Shown here piece by piece: positions 1-6,027 of a stretch of 7,007 nucleotides of DNA. A program made the translations under genes and the position numbers. This DNA is from Bacillota bacterium (GTDB taxonomy: Bacteria; Bacillota; DTU025): contig DMOT01000094.1 of the NCBI GenBank assembly GCA_003456765.1, forward strand, positions 1-7,007, in the 5' to 3' direction. The notes beneath the pieces are model-generated. The model searched no databases. It was not told the DNA's origin and worked only from the letters and a program-made list of their open reading frames with translations. How positions within the stretch are numbered: the first letter of the stretch is position 1; each line of letters begins with the position of its first letter.

Positions 1-234
1 CTTGTGGTCATGCTCTCTACGATTGGCGGATTCAGCCTCTTCATCGAGCCGTTCGTCATGACAGGCGGCGGACCAGCGGAAAGCACCTTGTCGGTTGTTC
101 TATACCTCTACAAGAATGCGTTCCAGTTCTTGAGGATGAGCTATGCGGCCACAATCGGATTTGCGTTGGCGCTCATGATCTTCCTTGTCACACTAATCCA
201 GAGGAAGCTGCTCGATGTCGAGCAGCCCTATTAG
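1..234 (+). CDS. ABC sugar transporter permease, MalF/UgpA type (C-terminal fragment, 5' end outside window)
   Basis: This is the last 77 codons of an inner-membrane permease of the CUT1 carbohydrate ABC importer family. The reading frame is open from base 1, so the GTG at base 4 is internal and not a start. The fragment shows the family's typical C-terminal pattern: a segment leading into 'MTGGGPAEST' (the conserved xTGGGPxxxT turn), then 'LYLYKNAFQF', then 'YAATIGFALALMIFLVTLIQ', the last transmembrane helix, and a short charged cytoplasmic tail. The EAA loop that contacts the ATPase lies upstream of the window. It would pair with the permease starting at 248 to form the heterodimeric channel. 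The stop is 13 bp before that start, so the two are almost certainly co-transcribed and may be translationally coupled. The imported sugar cannot be told from this fragment. Confidence 0.93.
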   Translation, partial: LVVMLSTIGGFSLFIEPFVMTGGGPAESTLSVVLYLYKNAFQFLRMSYAATIGFALALMIFLVTLIQRKLLDVEQPY

Positions 235-237
235 AAC

Positions 238-242
238 GGAGG
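238..242 (+). promoter_or_regulatory. Ribosome binding site GGAGG that decides the start of the second permease
   Basis: GGAGG at 238-242 lies 5 nt before the ATG at 248 and 8 nt before the ATG at 251. Both ATGs are in frame. The longer in-frame ATG at 215 would overlap the preceding permease gene and has only a weaker purine stretch before it, so the site argues for a start at 248 or 251. Confidence 0.75.
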
Positions 243-247
243 CGGTA

Positions 248-1069
248 ATGATGCGAGCACTTAGGAAGATACTGGGCTACATAGTACTGGCCGCAGCCGC
301 TCTTACATTCATATACCCGTTCCTCTGGATGATCTCGGCTTCATTCAAGCCTGAAAATGAGATTGGAAGCTTGAGTTTGATCCCGAAGAACTTCACGATC
401 AAGGGATACCAGGCGGTCTTCACGCAGATCCCAATAACTAGAGCGCTCTTAAACTCGATCTTCGTCTCGGTCGTATCTACTGCATGTGTGCTCATATTCA
501 GCTCCATGGTGGGCTACGCCCTGGCCCGGCTCAGATTCATCGGACGCGACACGATTTTCAACATCGTGCTGCTCACGATGATGATTCCAGGCCAGCTGAC
601 GCTAATACCCATGTACGTGCTGATCGTCAAATTGGGCTGGGCCGACACGTACAAGGCATTGATTATCCCCGCTATGATCAGCAATATGGGGATCATAATA
701 TTCCGCCAGTTCTTTAGGTCGCTCCCCCAGGAGCTGGTGGATGCGGCGAGGATCGACGGATGCTCTGATTACAAGATACTGTTCAAGATTTTTTGGCCCC
801 TTTCCAAACCATCACTTGTCACCGTCGGCATCACCACTTTCATAGGTTCATGGAACGAAGTGCTCTGGCCACTGATTGTGATCAGGAAGTGGGACATGAT
901 GACCATGCCCCAGATGGTTACGTTGTTCAGCGTGGGCGGGCTTGCGGGAGCGCAAGTCGCAGCGGAGATGGCCGCTGCAACCATGTTGGCCTTGCCCGTT
1001 GTGGTTGCGTACCTCTTCTTCCAGAACTACTTCATAGAAAGCCTGGCACTATCAGGGATCAAGGGATAG
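248..1069 (+). CDS. ABC sugar transporter permease, MalG/UgpE type
   Basis: This is the second inner-membrane permease of a CUT1 carbohydrate importer, 273 residues from the chosen start, a normal length for the family. The N-terminus has a hydrophobic helix running into 'FIYPFLWMISASFKP', the classic MalG start. The EAA loop that docks to the ATPase is clear at about residues 161-185: 'QELVDAARIDG', then an aromatic-rich stretch ending 'WPLSKPSL'. 'GSWNEVLWPL' near residue 203 and the end 'QNYFIESLALSGIKG' are also family hallmarks. About six hydrophobic helices can be drawn. The start at 248 (Met-Met) is chosen because of the well-placed GGAGG; an ATG at 215 would add 11 residues overlapping the upstream gene. 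The binding-protein gene follows after 85 bp. No ATPase gene is present, as is common where a shared MsmX-like ATPase serves several importers. Confidence 0.95.
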   Translation: MMRALRKILGYIVLAAAALTFIYPFLWMISASFKPENEIGSLSLIPKNFTIKGYQAVFTQIPITRALLNSIFVSVVSTACVLIFSSMVGYALARLRFIGRDTIFNIVLLTMMIPGQLTLIPMYVLIVKLGWADTYKALIIPAMISNMGIIIFRQFFRSLPQELVDAARIDGCSDYKILFKIFWPLSKPSLVTVGITTFIGSWNEVLWPLIVIRKWDMMTMPQMVTLFSVGGLAGAQVAAEMAAATMLALPVVVAYLFFQNYFIESLALSGIKG

Positions 1070-1099
1070 GCACGAGGGCCGACTTCAAGAACGCGCAGA

Positions 1100-1117
1100 G
1101 CCTGCATTTTTGCGGGC
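1100..1117 (+). promoter_or_regulatory. Inverted repeat (7-bp stem, TTTT loop) between permease and binding-protein genes
   Basis: Bases 1100-1106 (GCCTGCA) can pair with 1111-1117 (TGCGGGC), including one G-U pair, around a TTTT loop. It lies in the 85-bp gap, 26 bp before the binding protein's GGAGGG. No T-run follows, so it is not a standard terminator. A role as an mRNA-processing or stability boundary that lets the binding protein be made in excess is an inference. Confidence 0.4.
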
Positions 1118-1154
1118 GCATGCCGACAGCAAAAACTGAAATGGAGGGACGGCA

Positions 1155-2456
1155 ATGCGAACTAACGTCAAGTCGCGCGTAGCAGCGCTTGTAGCTGCTA
1201 TATTGATGGTGTCATTGTCATGCGGGATTATGGAGGCGAAGGCGCCAGTCACCATCACATTCTGGCCGTCGTCTAACCCGCAGGAGATCGAGTTTGCCAA
1301 GATCATTGTGGCGAGATGGAATAAAGAGAATCCGGACATACAGGTGAAGATGGAGCCGCTTCCGGCGTCAAGGTCTACAGAGGAAGTGCTGCTTGCGGCG
1401 ATTGCGGCGGGGACGACCCCGGATGTGTGCGCGAACATATACCCCGGCGCAATAACCCAGTACATCGCAGGCAAGGGCCTGTATCCCCACGACGAGTTGC
1501 CCGGGTTCTACGACTTTGTCTACGACAGAACCCCGAAGGAGATCGTGGATTCCTTCACTTACCGGGACGGCCATGTTTACCAGATCCCGTGGAAAGCCAA
1601 CCCCGTCATGGTGGCCTACAATGTCAACCTGCTAAAGGAGAATGGCATCGATCCGAGATCGCTCCTGACCTACAGTGGTTTCCTGAAGGCGGCTGAAAAG
1701 ATGGCCAAAGACACCGACGGAGACGGCCGAATCGACCAGTGGCTCTACTCCCCTAGCATTGATGTCACGTGGTGGCAGCGGTTCTTCGACTTCTACACCC
1801 TGTATGTCGCCGCCAGCGGCGGTCGGACACTGATCGAAGGGGGCAAGGCTGCCTTCAACGACAGCGAGGGAGTTGCGGCCATGGGGTTCCTCCAGGAGCT
1901 TTTCCGGCGGGGATATGCGCCGAAATCGACCTTCCCCGGGGACGTATTTTTGCAGGAGAAGATAGCCACCTACATAACAGGCCCCTTTGCCATACCTTTC
2001 TGGGAATCCATGAAGCCGAAGGGGTTCGAATACGACTTCGTGCCTCTGCCTGTGCCTGATTTCTACACAGGCAAGGAAGTCTGGACTTACAGCGACCCGA
2101 AGAACATCGGGATTTTTCAGACCACCAGGCATCCTGAAGAGGCGTGGGAGTTTGTCAAGTTCCTGCTGAGCCCGGAGAATGATGCTATGTTTCTGGCAAT
2201 GACAAGCCAGATCCCGTTCCGCAAGAACCTTGACAAGGTTGAAGGTTTCGCTTCCATAGCTAGGAGCCAGCCGTACCTTCCCAGGTTCATGGTCCAAAGC
2301 AGGTACACCCAGGGGGCAGACAACGTGAAGCCTCTGGTGGAAATATACGACGCGATCGCCCAGGAGTATCAGTACTGCGCCGTGCTGGGGCAGGAGACTC
2401 CTGAGGAAGCCATGGAGATCGCCGAGGAGAGAGTGAACGAAATACTGAGCTACTGA
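1155..2456 (+). CDS. Extracellular sugar-binding protein of an ABC importer (family 1 solute-binding protein)
   Basis: The product captures a sugar or oligosaccharide outside the membrane and delivers it to the two permeases encoded just upstream. It is 433 residues, typical for this family. Residues 1 to about 30 form a Sec signal peptide with basic N-terminus and hydrophobic core. The mature part opens with 'VTITFWPSSNPQEIEFAKII', followed by 'RWNKENPDIQVKMEPLP' and 'AAGTTPDVCANIYP', the normal first-lobe signature. A 'DTDGDGRIDQW' loop at 186-196 is a feature shared by many such proteins and resembles a calcium-binding loop. 'TSQIPFRKNL' and the C-terminal helices also fit. Cys23 follows S-L-S, which is not a canonical lipobox, so lipid anchoring is uncertain and release by signal peptidase I is as likely. 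The start has GGAGGG at 1143-1148, 6 nt upstream. The substrate is unknown; the neighbours suggest a glycan fragment. Confidence 0.95.
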   Translation: MRTNVKSRVAALVAAILMVSLSCGIMEAKAPVTITFWPSSNPQEIEFAKIIVARWNKENPDIQVKMEPLPASRSTEEVLLAAIAAGTTPDVCANIYPGAITQYIAGKGLYPHDELPGFYDFVYDRTPKEIVDSFTYRDGHVYQIPWKANPVMVAYNVNLLKENGIDPRSLLTYSGFLKAAEKMAKDTDGDGRIDQWLYSPSIDVTWWQRFFDFYTLYVAASGGRTLIEGGKAAFNDSEGVAAMGFLQELFRRGYAPKSTFPGDVFLQEKIATYITGPFAIPFWESMKPKGFEYDFVPLPVPDFYTGKEVWTYSDPKNIGIFQTTRHPEEAWEFVKFLLSPENDAMFLAMTSQIPFRKNLDKVEGFASIARSQPYLPRFMVQSRYTQGADNVKPLVEIYDAIAQEYQYCAVLGQETPEEAMEIAEERVNEILSY

Positions 2457-2464
2457 GCAGCCAG

Positions 2465-2490
2465 GCTGCTGGGCCGGGAGGCTCGGCAGC
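2465..2490 (+). promoter_or_regulatory. Strong intercistronic hairpin with GNRA (GGGA) tetraloop after the binding-protein gene
   Basis: Bases 2465-2475 pair with 2480-2490 as an 11-bp stem (nine Watson-Crick pairs and two G-U) closed by GGGA at 2476-2479, a GNRA tetraloop. It starts 9 nt after the binding-protein stop and ends just before the AG-rich ribosome binding site of the next gene. A competing fold exists: AGCAGC at 2456-2461 can pair with GCTGCT at 2465-2470. No T-tract follows, so it is unlikely to terminate transcription. It could block 3' exonucleases and protect the upstream message, as known for hairpins after malE-type genes, or limit translation of the next gene. The function is inferred. 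Confidence 0.6.
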
Positions 2491-2510
2491 GCAGGGGGGA
2501 TGATGCGAAG

Positions 2511-4568
2511 ATGATTTCAACTGTGCGGCGCCGGGTGTTGCCGGCTGCGGTCTGTGCCCTCATCCTTGTGGCAACGGCCTTCGGGGCCCAGGCTGCCGAG
2601 GGCGGGGGCATAGAGTACGCAAGTGATGCCCACAGGGCAGTCAACGAGATGGTCAACCTGTCGCACCTGGACTACTTGCGCGACGAGATAGTCCGTTCCG
2701 ACGGGACGGTCATACCCATCTGGTGGGTCTACTGCGAGCCGTCGATTTCAGGCGACAGGAGTTCGAAATATAAGTACGTGGAGGCGGCCAGCGAGGGCAT
2801 AAGCTGCGTGGATGATGTGGCAAGGGCGGCCCTTGCCTACCTTGCAGAGTACGAGCGGAGCGGAAGCGAACACGCCCTCGACATGGCTCGGGACTGCTTT
2901 ACGTTCATTGAGTACATGCGCACGCCCGAGGGCCACTTCTACAACTTCATCCTGGAATCGGGCGCCCGGAACCTCAAGGGTGCAACGAGCGAAAAGGGCG
3001 TCAACTGGTGGACGACGAGGGGCATGTGGGCTTTGGCCCGCGGAGTCCGGGTATTCGACAAGGTTGATACTGAATACGCCGCCCACCTTGAGGAGCTCAT
3101 CGAACCGTCCCTGGAGTCGATATGGGAGTTTCTCACTGCCTACGAGCTGTCCAGGTATGGGGAGTATAAGACCCTCCATGGAGTGAAACTTCCAGCATGG
3201 CTAGTGGAGGACGGGTCTGACGCGTCCGGAGTCCTTGTGAAGGCCCTTTGCGAGCTGTATCTGGCCAGGCCGGACGAGAGGACCGCCGAGATGGTGAAGA
3301 TGCTCGCTGACGGGATAGCAGGCTTTCAGATGGGAACACCTGACGAGTTCCCGTTCTGTGCCCACTTGCCGTGGGGCGAAGCGCTCACAAACTGGCATGG
3401 CTGGGGAAGCCATCAGATAAAGGCTCTGGCCATGGCGGGCAGGATCTTCGAGAATCAGGCATGGATAGAGTCTGCAGAGAGTGCGACAAATAGCTTCGTC
3501 ACACACATGCTGGCGTCAATCGGGATGTTCGCGCATATGGGCCCGACACCCCTCACCTATGTCCAGCTTTCGTACGGGGCTCAGACGATCACCACGGGCC
3601 TCTTGGAGCTCTACCAGGCCACCGGCAAGGAGATCTATGCCGTGTTGGGCGGGATCTTCGGTTCGTGGTATACCGGGAACAACGTTGCAGATCACCCTAT
3701 GTATGATCCAGCTACAGGCCGCGGCTGGGACGGGATTGACCCGCCAGGGCCCGAGCGCGGGATAGGTGTGAGCTTTAATGCAGGAGCAGAGTCGACTATC
3801 GAGGCTGTAACAACCATGATCGAGCTTGCTTCAGTTCCGAAGGCCTGCGAGTATGTGAACCTTGCCAACAGGTGGAAGTATGCCTACCGGGTTGTCGAAG
3901 CAGAATCCTTTGACAAGCCTGTATCAGGCCGCCCTCGGAAGATCTGGGCGCAGTGGACAGGCAGCAACACTCCCAGCGGGGAGTTTTACGTGACCGCGAG
4001 ATCTGGCGACAGCTTCAAGCTGAACTTCACAATCCCTGAAGACGATACTTACATCCCGTACGCAGTCTTCGAACGTCAGCCCGTGGCCGAGGGGCAAGTC
4101 GGAATGAGCTTCTCAATAGACGGAGGGGAGCCCATCATCGTCGACATGGGCGGGTCTCCTGACACGAAGTACTTTGTGATGGAGAGACTCGTGCCCGCAC
4201 TTGAACTTGAAGCGGGACGGCACAGCGTGACCGTGAAGTTTGCAGGCTCCAGCCGGGCGCAGACAGCTGCTCTGGACGCCCTCGTGTTCCAGCCGATGGT
4301 TGAGTATCGGCACATGACAGGGCCGGACTTCCAGAACGTAATGATCGCACGGAGCTTTACCGGCGAGTCTTCCGCCAGGGGCATTGATGTCGACATACGG
4401 CGCAGCGCGCCGGCAAGCGAGATCGTATTCAATGTGAAGTGCTACAACACAACAGGCGACCTCGTGTCAGATGAGAATGTCACATGTCCTGTCCCGGAGG
4501 GCTCGGAAACGGTAAGGTTGGGCCTGCCAGTAGAGGCCTACGGATACACATTGGTCGAGTGGCGCTAG
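2511..4568 (+). CDS. Secreted (alpha/alpha)6-toroid-like protein with C-terminal carbohydrate-binding module; probable glycan-active enzyme
   Basis: The product is 685 residues. Residues 1-28 are a Sec signal peptide ending 'FGAQA', so it acts outside the membrane. Residues about 35-455 are helix-rich with repeated aromatic and acidic patches typical of (alpha/alpha)6 toroid glycosidases and lyases: 'SCVDDVARAALAYL' from 98, 'NWWTTRGMWALARG' from 165, 'NWHGWGSHQIKAL' from 294, 'GNNVADHPMYDPATGRGWDG' from 389, and 'NAGAESTIEA' from 423. The acidic pair D101/D102 and E427 are candidate active-site residues only. Residues about 461-595 look like a CBM6/CBM35-type beta-sandwich, opening 'VVEAESF' and closing 'AALDALVFQP'. 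The last 90 residues are a further beta-rich piece with no clear family. I cannot assign a CAZy family or reaction. An AG-rich site at 2493-2499 lies 11 nt before the ATG. Its place after a sugar-binding protein supports a role in freeing or trimming the imported glycan. Confidence 0.85.
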   Translation: MISTVRRRVLPAAVCALILVATAFGAQAAEGGGIEYASDAHRAVNEMVNLSHLDYLRDEIVRSDGTVIPIWWVYCEPSISGDRSSKYKYVEAASEGISCVDDVARAALAYLAEYERSGSEHALDMARDCFTFIEYMRTPEGHFYNFILESGARNLKGATSEKGVNWWTTRGMWALARGVRVFDKVDTEYAAHLEELIEPSLESIWEFLTAYELSRYGEYKTLHGVKLPAWLVEDGSDASGVLVKALCELYLARPDERTAEMVKMLADGIAGFQMGTPDEFPFCAHLPWGEALTNWHGWGSHQIKALAMAGRIFENQAWIESAESATNSFVTHMLASIGMFAHMGPTPLTYVQLSYGAQTITTGLLELYQATGKEIYAVLGGIFGSWYTGNNVADHPMYDPATGRGWDGIDPPGPERGIGVSFNAGAESTIEAVTTMIELASVPKACEYVNLANRWKYAYRVVEAESFDKPVSGRPRKIWAQWTGSNTPSGEFYVTARSGDSFKLNFTIPEDDTYIPYAVFERQPVAEGQVGMSFSIDGGEPIIVDMGGSPDTKYFVMERLVPALELEAGRHSVTVKFAGSSRAQTAALDALVFQPMVEYRHMTGPDFQNVMIARSFTGESSARGIDVDIRRSAPASEIVFNVKCYNTTGDLVSDENVTCPVPEGSETVRLGLPVEAYGYTLVEWR

Positions 4569-4586
4569 GCCGCAAGGCCCCGCGCC
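4561..4586 (+). promoter_or_regulatory. Hairpin with GCAA tetraloop overlapping the stop codon of the toroid gene
   Basis: GGCC at 4568-4571 pairs with GGCC at 4576-4579 around GCAA (4572-4575), a GNRA tetraloop. After a 2x2 internal loop the outer stem continues as GGCGC (4561-4565) with GCGCC (4582-4586), nine pairs in total. The stop codon lies inside the fold, so terminating ribosomes would melt it. Only three Ts follow, which is too few for a convincing intrinsic terminator. It resembles the GNRA hairpin after the binding-protein gene, and a stability or processing role is inferred. Confidence 0.5.
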
Positions 4587-4595
4587 TTTAAACTA

Positions 4596-4610
4596 TCGGC
4601 CGGAGGCCGA
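4596..4610 (+). promoter_or_regulatory. Second small hairpin (perfect 6-bp stem, GGA loop) before the gene at 4646
   Basis: TCGGCC at 4596-4601 and GGCCGA at 4605-4610 form a perfect 6-bp stem with a 3-nt loop, 9 bp after the GNRA hairpin and about 20 nt before the GGAGGA ribosome binding site at 4631-4636. No T-run follows. Together with the preceding hairpin it makes a tandem structured linker between the two genes. The function is unknown. Confidence 0.4.
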
Positions 4611-4645
4611 CAGAGGAAAGTCGAATATGAGGAGGAACGTGAAAG

Positions 4646-6025
4646 ATGAAGGTTAGAACGAGATTCGCTGTGGCTGCTCTCATTATGGCAGCATTGCTTG
4701 CCATATCCAGCACTGGAGCATTTGCGGCCACCAAGTCAGTCGTTGTCGATGTTAAGTGCACGACCGGTAAGCCTGTTCCTGTCTCTCTCACCATGGATGA
4801 AGTGCGTGAGGCAATCGGAGTCGATTTCCCGACCAACTGGGATTCCCTAGTTGTACTGGACGAAGAGGGAGAACTCGTCCCCTTCCAGCTGGATGATGTG
4901 GACATGTCAGGGACGGTGTCACGCTACGACGAGCTGGCCTTCCTGGCAAAAGGCCCGGTCACGATCGTAGTCTCTGATGAGGCGCCGGAAGCAAAGCCTG
5001 TCTTTGAGGCAGCATTCGGCGTTAGCAAGGTTGATGAGGACAACACGATTATCGAAAGCCTGGACGGCCTCTTCAAGGTGAAGGTGGGCAAGTACGGAAC
5101 CCTCGACATAATCGAGTACCGGGGCAAGGAGTACAAGTATGCAAGAGACATCGGGATGATCAGGTATTCCGGCTTCCCCTACAGCACCTGGTGGTATGAT
5201 GAGAACTACGACAGGCACGAGGAGAAGACAACGTTTGAGGAGCCTCTCCGCCGCATGAAGTTCGGGATTCTGGAGGCAGGACCGGCTAGGATCACTGTTG
5301 TGGCTCACAATGCGTCGGACCTCTTCCCCGGAATGCGCCAGGAGATGGTAGCATCCATATACGCCACCGGGGAGATCAGGGTGAACAACCGTGTGCTTTC
5401 TGCTGGATATGCTGACCTCACGAAGCTCTTCACCATGTGTGGAGGCGTCATGGCCGACGTCGAGGATGCAAGGCACATACTCCCCGTATTCCGCTGGATC
5501 GACTGGGCGGACGAGCTCAAGATGACTGCTGAGGAGTACTGGGCAGAGCAGGAAGTGCTCACACAGGTAGACGGCGCGCCTTACATAGCCTTCGCAGACT
5601 CCCGCGGGCCGAAGCCTGCATGGTGGGGCGCATCTTACCTCTTCTGCAGCCCCGAAAGATGGCGCACCAACTTCTCCGCCGGAGAGGGCATGGGAGTGGC
5701 AGAGTGCTTGATAGATGTGCCCGAGGTCGCAGAGGATCTTGAGGGCAAGATCAACATGGAGCACTGGCACCTCGAGGGCGAGTGGAGGACCGGCTACTTC
5801 CGGTGGATCGCCGACGAGATCTTCGGCCTCAGGCAGAAGAATGAGATCCCGATAGATATTGAGAACCTTGAGGACAAGGGAGGCAACTGGCCTCTGCACA
5901 TGATCCCAGGCGACGTCTTCGAGCACCTCAACTTCTATCTCCTCTACGATGCCGACAGCGTCGATTCCACTGTAAGGTATCTTGAAGCCAGATACGCTGA
6001 GCTCGATGGCGTAGAGGTCAAGTAG
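4646..6025 (+). CDS. Secreted beta-rich protein of unknown function, probably glycan-related
   Basis: The product is 459 residues. Residues 1-27 are a clear Sec signal peptide ending 'GAFA', with cleavage expected before 'ATKSV'. Residues about 30-120 look like a beta-sandwich and contain 'QLDDVDMSGTVSRYDELAFL' from residue 81, an acidic loop plus DEL motif reminiscent of the 'DD.D..G..DEL.F' pattern in some secreted glycan-associated domains (for example DUF4861-like proteins); this resemblance is from memory and weak. Residues about 130-255 alternate short strands ('GLFKVKVGKYGTLDII', 'EAGPARITVVAH', 'EIRVNNRVLSAG'), suggesting a mutarotase-like supersandwich. The rest is rich in Trp and acidic residues ('FRWIDWADELKMTAEEYWAE', 'MEHWHLEGEWRTGYFRW'), suited to binding sugars. 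I cannot name a catalytic family. The start is supported by GGAGGA at 4631-4636, 9 nt upstream. The next gene begins 2 bp after its stop, so the two products probably work together. Confidence 0.82.
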   Translation: MKVRTRFAVAALIMAALLAISSTGAFAATKSVVVDVKCTTGKPVPVSLTMDEVREAIGVDFPTNWDSLVVLDEEGELVPFQLDDVDMSGTVSRYDELAFLAKGPVTIVVSDEAPEAKPVFEAAFGVSKVDEDNTIIESLDGLFKVKVGKYGTLDIIEYRGKEYKYARDIGMIRYSGFPYSTWWYDENYDRHEEKTTFEEPLRRMKFGILEAGPARITVVAHNASDLFPGMRQEMVASIYATGEIRVNNRVLSAGYADLTKLFTMCGGVMADVEDARHILPVFRWIDWADELKMTAEEYWAEQEVLTQVDGAPYIAFADSRGPKPAWWGASYLFCSPERWRTNFSAGEGMGVAECLIDVPEVAEDLEGKINMEHWHLEGEWRTGYFRWIADEIFGLRQKNEIPIDIENLEDKGGNWPLHMIPGDVFEHLNFYLLYDADSVDSTVRYLEARYAELDGVEVK

Positions 6026-6027
6026 TC

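Noticed and set aside
186..214. Ribosome site before the ATG at 215
   Set aside because: AGAGGAAG near 200-207 is plausible by itself, but it lies in the permease coding sequence and a stronger, better placed site serves the start at 248.
215..247. Earlier in-frame ATG for the second permease
   Set aside because: It would overlap the upstream permease and add 11 polar residues not typical of MalG-type N-termini; GGAGG at 238-242 supports 248 or 251.
1105..1145. Promoter for the binding-protein gene
   Set aside because: TTGCGG near 1110 was considered as a -35 box, but no convincing -10 box lies at the right distance.
1710..1736. EF-hand calcium-binding domain in the binding protein
   Set aside because: The DTDGDGRID loop is a single short motif commonly seen in family 1 solute-binding proteins; there is no flanking helix-loop-helix pair to call a separate domain.
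1632..2297. Open frame of 221 codons on the minus strand
   Set aside because: It is opposite the clear solute-binding protein gene and its translation shows no family features.
4561..4592. Intrinsic terminator after the toroid gene
   Set aside because: The stem is interrupted and followed by only three Ts, and the next gene continues on the same strand with a good ribosome site, so read-through is expected.
4919..5926. Long open frame (335 codons) on the minus strand
   Set aside because: It lies wholly opposite the gene at 4646-6025, which has a signal peptide and strong ribosome site. The antisense product is His/Cys/Leu-rich without a domain pattern and starts without a ribosome site that I can see. 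It is a composition shadow.
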